Shown here: positions 7,751 to 16,233 of the stretch, in pieces | Layout: each line of letters opens with the position of its first letter | Position numbering within the stretch: the first letter of the stretch is position 1 | Assembly: GCA_934394595.1 (NCBI GenBank) | Contig: CAKRRX010000021.1 | Span: forward strand, 1-29,251 | Reading direction: 5' to 3' | DNA length: 29,251 nucleotides | From: an uncultured Blautia sp. | GTDB lineage: Bacteria > Bacillota > Clostridia > Lachnospirales > Lachnospiraceae | Notes under the pieces: model-generated | Database searches by the model: none | Told to the model about the DNA's origin: nothing | What the model saw: the letters and a program-made list of their open reading frames with translations, nothing else | Translations under genes and position numbers: made by a program

Positions 7751-7799
7751 TACCTGAAAAAGTGCAGACTTATGACATAAATTTATCAATTTTTTCTTT

Positions 7800-7828
7800 A
7801 TTATACATCCTTTCTCATTATTACGCAA
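7800..7828 (-). promoter_or_regulatory. Promoter of the CODH/ACS nickel operon
   Basis: A perfect TATAAT (-10) at 7800-7805 has TTGCGT at 7823-7828 with a 17-base spacer. The -35 matches the consensus in only three positions, which is common for regulated promoters. Transcription would begin near 7793, giving a leader of about 210 bases. Confidence 0.55.
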
Positions 7829-8024
7829 GAATATAATTATAAAATTTTACCAAATTTCATCGCTTTACCGTACAAATATATGTTTTAATTTCTGTACAAT
7901 TTTACTAGTATTCTTCGAAAGTTGTCTAAAGATTAACAATCTTTATTTTCCCTTCTTTTCCTTTTAATCCTCTCACATTATTGTAAAATTGCAATAAAAA
8001 ACAGGTGAATCTTTTGCAGTTATA

Positions 8025-8033
8025 TGTTATAAT
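8025..8033 (+). promoter_or_regulatory. Extended -10 promoter of the aldo/keto reductase gene
   Basis: TGTTATAAT is an extended -10 (TGn plus TATAAT). No good -35 is seen at 17 bases, as is usual for extended -10 promoters. It lies 37 bases upstream of the start codon. Confidence 0.55.
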
Positions 8034-8070
8034 GATTAAAGTTTAGTTTTTATGTAAGGAGGAATGATCT

Positions 8071-8895
8071 TTGAAAGAAACCGTATTCCTGAATAACGAC
8101 AGAGAAATGCCCCTTCTGGGGCTTGGTGTATATAAGACAGCAGATGACGAAGCAGAGACAGCAATCAGCGCTGCAGTAAATGCAGGCTATCGTCTGATCG
8201 ATACAGCCTCTGTATACAAAAATGAGGAAAGCGTGGGTAAAGCCATAGCCAAATGCGGCATCCCCCGCAAGGAGCTTTTTATCACCAGTAAGATTTGGAA
8301 TACAGCCCAGCGTCTGGGTGATATTGACGGTGCTTTTTACCGTAGCCTTGAGCGTCTGAAGCTGGATTACCTGGATCTGTATCTGATCCACTGGCCGGTT
8401 CCGGGCTGTTATCTTGGCACCTGGACAGGCCTTGAGAAGCTTCTGGATTCCGGCCGTGTACTTTCCATTGGTGTAAGCAACTTCCAGATCCATCATCTGG
8501 AAGAGCTGAAGAAAGTTTCCGGCATTATCCCGGCTGTTAATCAGATTGAATGCCACCCCCTCTGTTATCCCAAAGAGCTTATCGAGTACTGCCAGTCAGA
8601 GGGCATCCAGGTACAGGCTTACGCTCCCCTGGCAAGAGGTGCTTACCTGGACAATGATGTGATGTGTGTCCTTGGCACAAAATACGCCCGTACTCCAGCA
8701 CAGATTGGTCTTCGCTGGGCCATCCAGAAGGGAATTTCTGTCATTCCAAAATCTGTCAACCCAGAGCGTATCGCTTCCAACGGCAATATTTTTGACTTTA
8801 CCATTGAGGATGAAGACATGGCCATCATGGATACTCTCAACGAAGACCTCCATACCTCTCACGTACCGGAAGATCTGAGAGATGTGATCTTCTGA
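8071..8895 (+). CDS. Aldo/keto reductase family oxidoreductase
   Basis: This is a 274-residue NADPH-dependent TIM-barrel reductase of the AKR5-like bacterial group, acting on aldehydes or ketones; the substrate is not predictable. The catalytic tetrad is complete: Asp44, Tyr49 (DTASVYKNEE), Lys74 (TSKIWN) and His107 (LIHWP). The C-terminal NADP-binding signature IPKSVNPERI is present. The start is TTG, because AAGGAGG lies 8 bases upstream and the nearby ATG at 8064 is in another frame. It has its own promoter and a shared terminator with convergent gpsA, so it is monocistronic. Its divergent position to the acetogenesis operon does not show a functional link. Confidence 0.9.
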   Translation: MKETVFLNNDREMPLLGLGVYKTADDEAETAISAAVNAGYRLIDTASVYKNEESVGKAIAKCGIPRKELFITSKIWNTAQRLGDIDGAFYRSLERLKLDYLDLYLIHWPVPGCYLGTWTGLEKLLDSGRVLSIGVSNFQIHHLEELKKVSGIIPAVNQIECHPLCYPKELIEYCQSEGIQVQAYAPLARGAYLDNDVMCVLGTKYARTPAQIGLRWAIQKGISVIPKSVNPERIASNGNIFDFTIEDEDMAIMDTLNEDLHTSHVPEDLRDVIF

Positions 8896-8924
8896 TCAAG
8901 CGTCAAAATTCATATTTAAAAAAT

Positions 8925-8977
8925 AAAAATCCGAAAGCAATTCTTCTCTTTTCAGAAAAATTGTCTTCGGATTTTTT
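8925..8977. terminator. Bidirectional terminator between the aldo/keto reductase and gpsA
   Basis: A long hairpin with AATCCGAA/TTCGGATT and CAATT/AATTG arms, separated by a two-base mismatch, is flanked by A-rich DNA on the left and T-rich DNA on the right. It can end transcripts from both convergent genes. Confidence 0.8.
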
Positions 8978-9003
8978 ATCAGCCTCTTAAAACATATTTA
9001 AAA

Positions 9004-10005
9004 TCATTCCCAGGTAATTTCTCCCTGCCTGTCTCTTTGCATCAGATCCTTGACAGCCTCAGAAGCAGGTTTATTTTCAAACAGCAGCTTATTTACTTCC
9101 ATAATGATCGGCATCTCTACATGATACTTTTCAGCCAGCGCTTTTGCTGCCTTTGCAGAATATACACCTTCTACAATCATCTTCACTTCATCCATAGCCT
9201 GTTCCATGGTATATCCTTTTCCCATAAGATAGCCTGCACGTCTGTTACGGCTATGCATACTGGCGCAGGTTACGATCAGATCTCCGATTCCGGAAAGTCC
9301 GGCGAAAGTCTCTGCTTTTGCGCCCATTTTCACTCCAAGTCTTGCCATCTCCGCAATCCCCCTTGTGATAAGAGCCGCTTTTGTATTGTCTCCATACCCC
9401 AGTCCATCTGCAGTACCTGCAGCAAGGGCAATCACATTTTTCAGCGCACCGCCAAGTTCAACCCCAAGCATGTCCGGAGTGGTATATACACGGAAAACCG
9501 GACTCATAAAAAGTCCCTGAAGATATTCTGCAGTCTCCTTTTTCCGGGCACTGACCACACATGTGGTAGGAAGCCCACGGCTTACCTCTTCTGCATGGCT
9601 CGGTCCGGAAAGTACGCACACCTCAGCCTGAGGGATTTCCTCTTTGATCACATCACACACAGGCATAAGAGTGTGCTCTTCCACACCTTTTGATACATTT
9701 ACAATAATCTGTCCCTCTTTTACAAAAGGTGACAGTCTCTTACTTATATTACGCATATAAGCTGAAGGGGTAGCAAATACTGCCACATCCGTATTTGCAA
9801 GTGCCGCTTTGTCATCCCCTGTGATAGTGATTCCTTCCGGGATTTTCACGCCAGGAAGCTTGGATGCATCTTCCCGGGTCTCTTTAAGCTTAACAGCCTT
9901 TTCCGGATGAGCAGACCAAAGCATCACCTCATGGCCATTGTTGTGAAGCAGTATTGCAAGTGCTGTTCCCCAGCTTCCGGTTCCCATTACGCTGATCTTT
10001 GCCAA
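9004..10005 (-). CDS. gpsA: Glycerol-3-phosphate dehydrogenase [NAD(P)+]
   Basis: This enzyme reduces dihydroxyacetone phosphate to sn-glycerol 3-phosphate for phospholipid synthesis. I chose the TTG start (MAKISVMGTGSWG, 333 residues) over the GTG three codons upstream, because GAGGTG fits as the ribosome site for TTG and overlaps the GTG. Marks are the Rossmann motif GTGSWG, LSGPSHAEE, GGALKNVIALAAG with the catalytic Lys, and the C-terminal GLSGIGDLIVTC and RNRRAGY. It directly follows plsY (17 bases), whose product uses the glycerol 3-phosphate made here, so the two consecutive enzymes of lipid synthesis are in one operon. Confidence 0.95.
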   Translation of the reverse strand: MAKISVMGTGSWGTALAILLHNNGHEVMLWSAHPEKAVKLKETREDASKLPGVKIPEGITITGDDKAALANTDVAVFATPSAYMRNISKRLSPFVKEGQIIVNVSKGVEEHTLMPVCDVIKEEIPQAEVCVLSGPSHAEEVSRGLPTTCVVSARKKETAEYLQGLFMSPVFRVYTTPDMLGVELGGALKNVIALAAGTADGLGYGDNTKAALITRGIAEMARLGVKMGAKAETFAGLSGIGDLIVTCASMHSRNRRAGYLMGKGYTMEQAMDEVKMIVEGVYSAKAAKALAEKYHVEMPIIMEVNKLLFENKPASEAVKDLMQRDRQGEITWE

Positions 10006-10022
10006 ACCAATCACCTCATCTC

Positions 10023-10670
10023 TTATTTTTGCACATTTTTTCCTGCGCCCAGCTTATTCTCCGTCCCTTTCAGAAGGCGGGAAATATTCGCTCTGTGCCG
10101 GTATACTGCAAGGGCAGTCATGAGCCCCATGATCACATCCATCTCCACAGTATGCATGGTATCCATGCCATAGCTTCCAGCAGCACCAAATGCAATAAAA
10201 CAGATCAAAGCCCCTACATAAGCAGCCATGGACCCCAATGATACATAACGTGTGATCAACACCAATCCAATAAAGATCGCTGCACAGATCAGAAAAATCC
10301 TCCAGTCAAGGGCAAGAAGCATTCCGGCTGATGCTGCAATCCCCTTTCCACCTCTGAACCCAAGATAAAATGGGAAATTGTGGCCCAGGACACATCCTGC
10401 TGCTGTATACATGCCAAGCAGAGGAAGAATCTGTGGATATGTGTTTTTTAAAATGGCATCCACCACCAGAATTGCGATCACACATTTCAGAAGATCCCCG
10501 ATCAGGGTAATGGCACCAGCTTTCTTTCCAAGAGTACGCAGGGCATTGGTGGTGCCCGCATTTCCGCTTCCATACTGCCGAATGTCCATATGATGTATTT
10601 TTCCGATAAAATAAGATGTCTGAAACATTCCAAAAACATATCCGATTGCAAGGCAAATTATCCGTTCCAT
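10023..10670 (-). CDS. plsY: Acyl-phosphate:glycerol-3-phosphate acyltransferase (PlsY)
   Basis: This 215-residue inner-membrane enzyme puts the first acyl chain on glycerol 3-phosphate using acyl phosphate. Hydrophobic segments fit five membrane spans. The three conserved loops are visible: GSGNAGTTNALR near residue 36, GHNFPFYLGFRGGKG near residue 100, and a third loop with the late conserved residues before the basic tail. The ATG start has a site (AAGGA) that overlaps the end of der, 4 bases upstream, which suggests translational coupling. It precedes gpsA, which supplies its substrate. Confidence 0.95.
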   Translation of the reverse strand: MERIICLAIGYVFGMFQTSYFIGKIHHMDIRQYGSGNAGTTNALRTLGKKAGAITLIGDLLKCVIAILVVDAILKNTYPQILPLLGMYTAAGCVLGHNFPFYLGFRGGKGIAASAGMLLALDWRIFLICAAIFIGLVLITRYVSLGSMAAYVGALICFIAFGAAGSYGMDTMHTVEMDVIMGLMTALAVYRHRANISRLLKGTENKLGAGKNVQK

Positions 10671-10674
10671 CCCT

Positions 10675-12000
10675 TTATTCCTTCTCTCCGCGCTCTTTCA
10701 CTATAAATTTCAGCGGTGTGCCTCCAAAGCCAAAGGTATCTCTGATCTTATTCTCAAGATAACGTGTATAAGAAAAATGCATCAGTTCCTTATCATTGAC
10801 AAAGATAACAAATGTAGGCGGCTTTACTGCAACCTGAGTCATATAATAAATCTTCAGTCGCTTTCCACGGTCTGACGGTGGCTGCTGCATTGCCATAGCC
10901 TCTGCCAGGATCTCGTTGAGTACACCTGTCTGGATTCGCATAGTCTGATTCTCGATCACTGCATCCAGAGTCTCAAACATACGGGAAATTCGCAGTCCGG
11001 TTTTTGCAGAAATAAACACAATCTCAGCATATGGCATAAAAGAAAGGACCTCACGGATGCGGTTGGTGTGCTTGTAAATAGTTTTATCATTCTTCTCAAT
11101 AGCATCCCATTTATTTACAGCAATGATCACACCTTTTCCTTTTTCATGGGCAATTCCTGCGATTTTGGCATCCTGCTCTGTCACACCCTCAGAAGCATCG
11201 ATCATCATAACCACCACATCTGCACGTTCTACAGCTGTTACAGTACGGATCACACTGAAACGCTCAATTTCTTCTTTTACCTTTGCCTTACGACGAAGCC
11301 CTGCTGTGTCGATAAAGATGTAATCCTTATTGTTCCAGGTGACTTTTGTGTCAACTGCATCGCGGGTGGTGCCGGCAATATCAGATACGATCACACGATC
11401 CTCTCCCAGAAGCTTGTTAATCAGAGAAGATTTGCCGACGTTTGGTTTTCCCACAATGGCAATTCTGGGAATGTCAGAATCCTCATCTTCTCCTGTATCT
11501 TCCGGAAAATGCTTCACCACCTCATCCAGCATATCCCCCAGTCCCTGACGGTTAGCTGCAGAAATAGCAAATGGCTCTCCGATACCCAGATTATAAAATT
11601 CATACACATCCATCATATATTTCTGGACACTGTCTACTTTATTTACTGCCAGTACAACTGGCTTGCCACTTCTTCTTAACATATCAGCGACTTTGGAATC
11701 TGAATCTACAAGTCCCTGGTGCACATCTGTAATAAAAATGATCACATCTGCTGTATCAATGGCAATCTGAGCCTGCTCCCTCATCTGGGAAAGGATCACA
11801 TCACTGCTGTCAGGCTCGATTCCACCTGTATCGATCAGGGTAAAATCATAATTCAGCCATGATACATCTGCATAAATCCTGTCTCTTGTTACACCTGGCG
11901 TATCCTTTACAATAGAAATTTTATCTCCAGCCAGTACATTAAACAACGTGGATTTTCCTACATTAGGCCTGCCCACAATTGCTACTACCGGTTTGCTCAT
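10675..12000 (-). CDS. der: Ribosome-assembly GTPase Der (EngA)
   Basis: This is an essential double GTPase in 50S subunit assembly. The start is the ATG of [18 protein letters not shown] (441 residues), with AAAAGGAG 8 bases upstream; an in-frame extension of 32 residues overlaps the upstream gene and is rejected. G domain 1 has [13 protein letters not shown] and NKVD. G domain 2 has [13 protein letters not shown] and NKWD. The C-terminal KH-like domain ends [15 protein letters not shown]. The first 38 bases overlap the end of the DUF512 gene, so the two are probably translationally coupled. This gene order is common in Clostridia. Confidence 0.97.
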   Translation of the reverse strand: MSKPVVAIVGRPNVGKSTLFNVLAGDKISIVKDTPGVTRDRIYADVSWLNYDFTLIDTGGIEPDSSDVILSQMREQAQIAIDTADVIIFITDVHQGLVDSDSKVADMLRRSGKPVVLAVNKVDSVQKYMMDVYEFYNLGIGEPFAISAANRQGLGDMLDEVVKHFPEDTGEDEDSDIPRIAIVGKPNVGKSSLINKLLGEDRVIVSDIAGTTRDAVDTKVTWNNKDYIFIDTAGLRRKAKVKEEIERFSVIRTVTAVERADVVVMMIDASEGVTEQDAKIAGIAHEKGKGVIIAVNKWDAIEKNDKTIYKHTNRIREVLSFMPYAEIVFISAKTGLRISRMFETLDAVIENQTMRIQTGVLNEILAEAMAMQQPPSDRGKRLKIYYMTQVAVKPPTFVIFVNDKELMHFSYTRYLENKIRDTFGFGGTPLKFIVKERGEKE

Positions 12001-13348
12001 ACATTTGTCTCCTTTTCTGTTTTTTATGTTCCGGTGGATCAAGCACTGCAGATACCAGATCTTCGCCGCCCTCATCCACAACCACGATTTCCACATTCAG
12101 TTTCCTGGATACTTCCTCCAATGTGATGTCATCCAGAAACACGTCCTCATCGTTTTTCAGCATGTTACAGGGAATCAGAAGCTTGTCCCCCAGTTCTTTT
12201 CCTGATAGCTGTGCCATCAGATCACTGCCTGTGATAAGTCCGGATACTGTGATATTCTCCCCGAAAAATTCATTTCGGATGGTAACCACTTCAGCCTGCA
12301 CCCCTGGAAATTTCTCCCGGATCCTGTCTATATATTTTTTAATAAAAGGGGCTGCCAATGCTCCTGTAGCACTGGTGATCCGAAGTTTTCGCCGGTCTGC
12401 CTGACGTCTTTCCAGGGCTTCCTGCACTTCATCTCCCAGAAGCCTTAACATTCCCACACCATTTTCCAGCTGAAGATACCCATCATACGCATCCTCTCCC
12501 GGAAGTTCTTCTCCAGCCAGAATATACCATTCATCTGATGCATGAATAAAGTGGATTCCATGTTTTTCCACCATTTTCTGCTGCCAGGAATGGATGATGG
12601 AAAGGACCTCTTTCGCATCCTCCTGTCTAAAAAGTTCCAGCGGATACAGTCCCTTACGGAAGCGGGTAAGTCCCACCGGAACCACAGATACACTCTGAAG
12701 CACCGGCGCATACTCCGAAAGCTGCCGGATACTATTCTCCAGCTCAAGTCCGTCGTTTACCCCCTTGCACAGAACGATCTGTCCATTCATGGTAATCCCG
12801 GCATCATACAGCTTCTTCACCTTTTCCAGTGCCTGCCCTGCAAAACGATTGTGAAGCATTTTACAACGAAGTTCAGGATTCATCGTCTGAAAAGAAATAT
12901 TGATAGGTTCCAGATGGTAACGGATGATCCGTTCTATATCATGATCACTCATATTGGTCAGTGTCACATAATTTCCCTGCAAAAAGGAAAGTCTGGAATC
13001 GTCATCCTTAAAATAAAGGGTATCTCTCATCCCCGGCGGCATCTGATCAATAAAGCAGAAGATACAGTGGTTGGAACAGGACCGGTAATCATCCATAAGC
13101 CCATTTTCAAACTCTATTCCCAGATCTTCCTCGTACTCTTTCTCCACTTCCAGCTCCCAGATTTCCCCGTCAGCCTTCTGGATCTCCAGCACCACATATT
13201 CTTCATTCATCAGATAACGGTAATCAAATATATCTTCAACAGGCTGTCCATTCACGGAAATCAAGGTATCTCCCTTCTCGATTTCCAGTTCCATGGCGAT
13301 ACTTCCCTCCTGCACCTGGGAAATAATATGTTTTTTCTGTTTTTTCAC
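11963..13348 (-). CDS. DUF512 radical SAM protein with N-terminal PDZ-like domain
   Basis: This is a 461-residue protein. Residues about 10-70 form a PDZ-like domain ([15 protein letters not shown]). Next is a radical-SAM cysteine motif Cys91-xxx-Cys95-xx-Cys98 (CSNHCIFC), and the rest matches the DUF512 architecture ([35 protein letters not shown]). Its reaction is not established. The conserved neighbourhood with der in Clostridia hints at a link to ribosome or translation functions, which is inference. The start is GTG with GGAG 8 bases upstream. It is the first gene of the DUF512-der-plsY-gpsA operon and overlaps der by 38 bases. Confidence 0.9.
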   Translation of the reverse strand: MKKQKKHIISQVQEGSIAMELEIEKGDTLISVNGQPVEDIFDYRYLMNEEYVVLEIQKADGEIWELEVEKEYEEDLGIEFENGLMDDYRSCSNHCIFCFIDQMPPGMRDTLYFKDDDSRLSFLQGNYVTLTNMSDHDIERIIRYHLEPINISFQTMNPELRCKMLHNRFAGQALEKVKKLYDAGITMNGQIVLCKGVNDGLELENSIRQLSEYAPVLQSVSVVPVGLTRFRKGLYPLELFRQEDAKEVLSIIHSWQQKMVEKHGIHFIHASDEWYILAGEELPGEDAYDGYLQLENGVGMLRLLGDEVQEALERRQADRRKLRITSATGALAAPFIKKYIDRIREKFPGVQAEVVTIRNEFFGENITVSGLITGSDLMAQLSGKELGDKLLIPCNMLKNDEDVFLDDITLEEVSRKLNVEIVVVDEGGEDLVSAVLDPPEHKKQKRRQMYEQTGSSNCGQA

Positions 13349-13430
13349 CTTTTTGACTCCATTAAATCTCGGCTAATTGCACTGCCGTTTATTACAACTT
13401 TCACATGGCCGCATTACAGCCATTATTTTT

Positions 13431-13459
13431 ACTATACCAATTTTTCAGTGAAATGACAA
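13431..13459 (-). promoter_or_regulatory. Promoter of the DUF512-der-plsY-gpsA operon
   Basis: TTGTCA (13454-13459), a 17-base spacer and TATAGT (13431-13436), with TG one base before the -10 (extended -10). It lies 83 bases upstream of the GTG start. Confidence 0.7.
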
Positions 13460-13521
13460 CTGAAATTTTCATCATACTCTGCCAGATACAGGATTTTTCA
13501 TGTAAAATATCAATAAATTCC

Positions 13522-13550
13522 TTGACGTGATTTAGGGCAAATGTTATAAA
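13522..13550 (+). promoter_or_regulatory. Promoter of prs
   Basis: TTGACG (13522-13527), a 17-base spacer and TATAAA (13545-13550), with TGT directly before the -10 (extended). This is one of the strongest promoters in the window. Confidence 0.75.
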
Positions 13551-13566
13551 TAAAGGAGAGGCAGGT

Positions 13567-13590
13567 AAAGGGGACAGCTTTCCCTTTTTT
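13567..13590 (+). terminator. Terminator-like hairpin in the prs leader
   Basis: AAAGGGGA and TTCCCTTT pair (8 bp, one G-U) around a 5-base loop, and the 3' arm runs on into TTT. It begins about 10 bases after the expected transcription start and could attenuate prs or protect the 5' end. The T run beyond the stem is short. Confidence 0.4.
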
Positions 13591-13710
13591 ACTGATGCCA
13601 TAATTGACTATTAGGGCATGTAGGAAGATACATTTTTTGTAAACCGCAGACCGCAATTTGCAGGAATGGTTTTCCATGCAGGCTCTAGCATACTACTTAG
13701 GAGGAATATC

Positions 13711-14883
13711 ATGCCAAACATAGAATTATTGGAAAAATCTATGCCGGTTGCACCAATCCGTATTGCTGCTCTTGAAGGCTGCCGCGAGCTCGCCGAGGAA
13801 GTTGACAAAAAGCTGGTTAAATTCCGTAAAGAGCTGGTTGAGAAAAAGAGCCTCAACATCATTCCACAGGGCTACAGTGAAGATTCTTTTCTTGTTGACT
13901 GTGAATGCCCGCGTTTTGGTACCGGTGAAGGCAAAGGTATCATCAAAGAATCCGTCCGTGGAACAGATCTTTATATTATGGTAGACGTTACCAATTACAA
14001 TTCCACATATACCGTATGCGGACACGTAAATCACATGTCTCCGGACAACCATTTCCAGGATCTGAAGAGAATCATCTCCGCAGCCACAGGTAAAGCACAC
14101 CGTATCAATGTGATCATGCCGTTCCTTTATGAAGGACGTCAGCACAGACGTACCAAGAGAGAGAGTCTTGACTGCGCACTTGCTCTTCGTGAATTAAGCG
14201 ATATGGGCGTAGCCAATATCATCACTTTTGACGCTCATGATCCACGTGTGCAGAATTCCATCCCTCTTAATGGATTCGACAACTTTTTCCCTACCTATCA
14301 GTTCCTGAAGGCACTTGTGAAAAACGTTACAGATTTCAAGGTAGACAATGATCATCTGATGATCATCAGCCCGGATGAGGGAGCTATGTCCAGAGCTGTA
14401 TACTTCTCCAATATTCTCGGAGTTGATATGGGTATGTTCTACAAGAGACGTGATTATTCTACCGTAGTAAATGGCAAGAACCCTATCGTAGCCCATGAAT
14501 TCCTGGGTGACTCTGTAGAGGGCAAGGATGTAGTCATCATTGATGATATGATTTCTTCCGGTGAAAGTATGCTTGACGTTGCCAAGCAGATCAAAGAGCG
14601 CCATGCAAACCGTGTATTTATCTGTACCACCTATGGTCTATTCACAGATGGTCTTGATAAATTCGACGCTTACTATGAGAAAGGCTGGATTGATAAGGTA
14701 ATCACCACAAACTTGAATTACCGTATTCCGGAGCTTCTCACCAAGCCATATTACATTGAAGCTAACATGAGCAAATACCTTGCAAGTATCATCGACATCA
14801 TCAACCACGATGTATCTGTGGAAAAGGTTCGTTCCAGCAACGAAAAGATCATGGATCTTATGAAGCGTGTAAATAAGCAGTAA
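13711..14883 (+). CDS. prs: Ribose-phosphate pyrophosphokinase (PRPP synthase), long form
   Basis: It makes PRPP from ribose 5-phosphate and ATP for nucleotide, His and Trp synthesis. The start is the ATG of MPNIELLEKS, with AGGAGG 6 bases upstream; a 15-codon upstream extension is rejected. The PRPP-binding loop is VVIIDDMISSGES at residues 274-286. A basic catalytic segment (YEGRQHRRTKRES, residues 140-152) and FDAHDPRVQNS at 173-183 fit the family. At 390 residues it is longer than the usual 310-320, with a divergent N-terminal half, so it belongs to a longer clostridial subgroup. It is monocistronic, with its own promoter and terminator. Confidence 0.92.
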   Translation: MPNIELLEKSMPVAPIRIAALEGCRELAEEVDKKLVKFRKELVEKKSLNIIPQGYSEDSFLVDCECPRFGTGEGKGIIKESVRGTDLYIMVDVTNYNSTYTVCGHVNHMSPDNHFQDLKRIISAATGKAHRINVIMPFLYEGRQHRRTKRESLDCALALRELSDMGVANIITFDAHDPRVQNSIPLNGFDNFFPTYQFLKALVKNVTDFKVDNDHLMIISPDEGAMSRAVYFSNILGVDMGMFYKRRDYSTVVNGKNPIVAHEFLGDSVEGKDVVIIDDMISSGESMLDVAKQIKERHANRVFICTTYGLFTDGLDKFDAYYEKGWIDKVITTNLNYRIPELLTKPYYIEANMSKYLASIIDIINHDVSVEKVRSSNEKIMDLMKRVNKQ

Positions 14884-14886
14884 AAA

Positions 14887-14935
14887 GAAAAGAAAGTCTT
14901 CTCATCTTTACCGGTGAAGAAGGCTTTCTTTTTTC
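14887..14935. terminator. Bidirectional terminator between prs and pgeF
   Basis: AGAAAGTCTTCT and the matching GAAGGCTTTCT arm form a hairpin with one mismatch. It is followed by TTTTTTC on the plus strand and by a T-rich tract on the minus strand, so it can end both convergent units. Confidence 0.8.
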
Positions 14936-14951
14936 ATACTTTGCATGCTGA

Positions 14952-15803
14952 TCAGCGCACGCCGAGAAACGCCGCAAGATTTCCTCTTTTTCCCTTTGAA
15001 GCCCTGTGGGAAAAGAGAAAATCCGGATTACAGCAGGTACAGATACCTGGCATGGAAATATGCTCTTCTGCTATTCCACTCTCCAGAAATACAAGCCGGT
15101 TGGCCTCCCAGAGATTCAACTGATATTTTCCGTTTTCCTTTCGGTAGAACAGTTTTTTCCAGTATTTTGGTCCAAAAGCTGACTGAAACTGTAGAATCAC
15201 GTCCTCACTTACTTCATAACAGTCCTGACAGATAGATGGCCCCACCGCTGCCAGAATATCCCTTGGATCAGAGCCAAATTCCTGTACCATTTTTTCCACT
15301 GTAGCTTTTCCTATTTTCCCAACGGTACCGCGCCAGCCGGAATGGGAAAGTCCTACAGCATGGCGAACCGGGTCCACAAAATACAGCGGCACACAGTCTG
15401 CATAATAGGTCATAAGAACCACTCCCGGCACATCTGTGACCATCCCGTCAACATCTGGATATTTTCCAGGAAAAAGGATTCCATTCCCCCTATCCTCAGC
15501 TGTCACTGTGCGCACATTGGTAGTATGTGTCTGAGCCGAAGCCACCATATTTTCCACCTGAATATCTGCTGCGTCTGCCAGTCTTTTGTAGTTTTCCATT
15601 ACTGCTTCCGGATCGTCCCCTCTTGCGAAACTGAGATTCATGGAACTGTAAATCCCCTGGCTTACCCCTCCCAGTCGGGTACTGAATCCATGGACAAACT
15701 CCGGAAGCTTTTCAAAAACCGGATATGTCAGATAGACAACTTCCCCTTTTTCTTTTATATGCATCAGAGGTTCACCGTGCCATCTGATTTTCTGGTAATT
15801 CAT
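14952..15803 (-). CDS. pgeF: Peptidoglycan editing factor / multicopper polyphenol oxidase family protein (PgeF, YlmD/YfiH)
   Basis: This is a 283-residue protein of the COG1496 family. Members show purine-nucleoside phosphorylase/adenosine deaminase activity, and E. coli YfiH corrects wrong residues in UDP-MurNAc peptides. Metal/catalytic residues are in place: His93 (SAQTHT), Cys137 (YADCVP) and His154 (SHSGWRG), with a conserved SICQDCYEV segment. The ATG has AAAGGAG 8 bases upstream. It is the last gene of the lepB operon and is followed by the shared terminator. Confidence 0.9.
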   Translation of the reverse strand: MNYQKIRWHGEPLMHIKEKGEVVYLTYPVFEKLPEFVHGFSTRLGGVSQGIYSSMNLSFARGDDPEAVMENYKRLADAADIQVENMVASAQTHTTNVRTVTAEDRGNGILFPGKYPDVDGMVTDVPGVVLMTYYADCVPLYFVDPVRHAVGLSHSGWRGTVGKIGKATVEKMVQEFGSDPRDILAAVGPSICQDCYEVSEDVILQFQSAFGPKYWKKLFYRKENGKYQLNLWEANRLVFLESGIAEEHISMPGICTCCNPDFLFSHRASKGKRGNLAAFLGVR

Positions 15804-15832
15804 CTTTTTTCTCCTTTATCGCTGATAGGCTA

Positions 15833-16207
15833 TTACTGGTAAGCAAATGCATTTTGAATCCACCGGATATGATCTTTTTCGATTCCAACTACATCAAATC
15901 TGCATTTTACCTCCATGCTTCCATATCTTCTTTTCAGATAATCCTCCGCCACCTTTGAAATTATCCGCTGTTTTCGGACATCCACCGATTCCAAAGCATC
16001 CCCTGAACTGCCAGACCTGCGGTATTTGATTTCCACAAAAATCAGATAATCATCCGGCGCAAGACCGATGGCATCGATTTCCCCATATGTACATCTGTAA
16101 TTTTGCTCCAGAATCATAACGCCCTGTTCTGTCAGGAACCTCACTGCAAGGCTTTCGTAATAAGCTCCTGTCTGTCTTTTATTTTTTCCAAGTCCCAGAT
16201 TTTTCAC
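15833..16207 (-). CDS. yraN: UPF0102 (YraN) endonuclease-like protein
   Basis: This 124-residue protein has the YraN hallmarks: an N-terminal GAYYESLAVRFL helix, the YRCTYGEIDAI segment and the FVEIKYR strand. These match the PD-(D/E)XK nuclease fold (Glu-Ile-Asp and Glu-Ile-Lys). Its cellular role is not firmly known. The start is GTG, with only a weak ribosome site, 26 bases after the rnhB stop. That spacing supports coupling with rnhB, a neighbour in many bacteria. Confidence 0.85.
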   Translation of the reverse strand: MKNLGLGKNKRQTGAYYESLAVRFLTEQGVMILEQNYRCTYGEIDAIGLAPDDYLIFVEIKYRRSGSSGDALESVDVRKQRIISKVAEDYLKRRYGSMEVKCRFDVVGIEKDHIRWIQNAFAYQ

Positions 16208-16233
16208 AAGATCCGGGCAGGTATCTTTTGTAG

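Larger units (their letters stand above)
7581..8070. other. Divergent intergenic region between the CODH/ACS operon and the aldo/keto reductase gene
   Basis: These 490 bases hold no convincing gene. Minus-strand items: a promoter (7800-7828), a leader of about 210 bases with several stem-loops, a terminator-like hairpin (7649-7674) and a small hairpin GCCTG/CAGGC just before the ribosome site of the His-rich gene. Plus-strand item: an extended -10 promoter (8025-8033). Between the promoters lies a perfect 8-bp inverted repeat TAAAGATT/AATCTTTA with a 3-base loop (7927-7945), possibly an operator. A 60-codon frame at 7646-7828 lacks a good ribosome site and overlaps the leader, so I do not call it. 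Confidence 0.6.
13349..13710. other. Divergent promoter region between DUF512 and prs
   Basis: The 362 bases hold a minus-strand promoter at 13431-13459 and a plus-strand promoter at 13522-13550, then a prs leader of about 150 bases with a terminator-like hairpin at 13567-13590. A 66-codon minus-strand frame at 13401-13601 runs through both promoters and has no family resemblance, so it is not called. Confidence 0.7.

Noticed and set aside
7646..7828. 60-codon minus-strand frame in the leader of the nickel operon
   Set aside because: It starts between the -35 and -10 boxes of the promoter and covers the terminator-like hairpin. A leader peptide is possible but not supported.
12542..13456. 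304-codon frame antisense to the DUF512 gene
   Set aside because: The DUF512 protein on the other strand shows clear motifs. This frame runs through the operon promoter.
13401..13601. 66-codon minus-strand frame between DUF512 and prs
   Set aside because: It overlaps two good divergent promoters, has no convincing ribosome site and matches no family I know.
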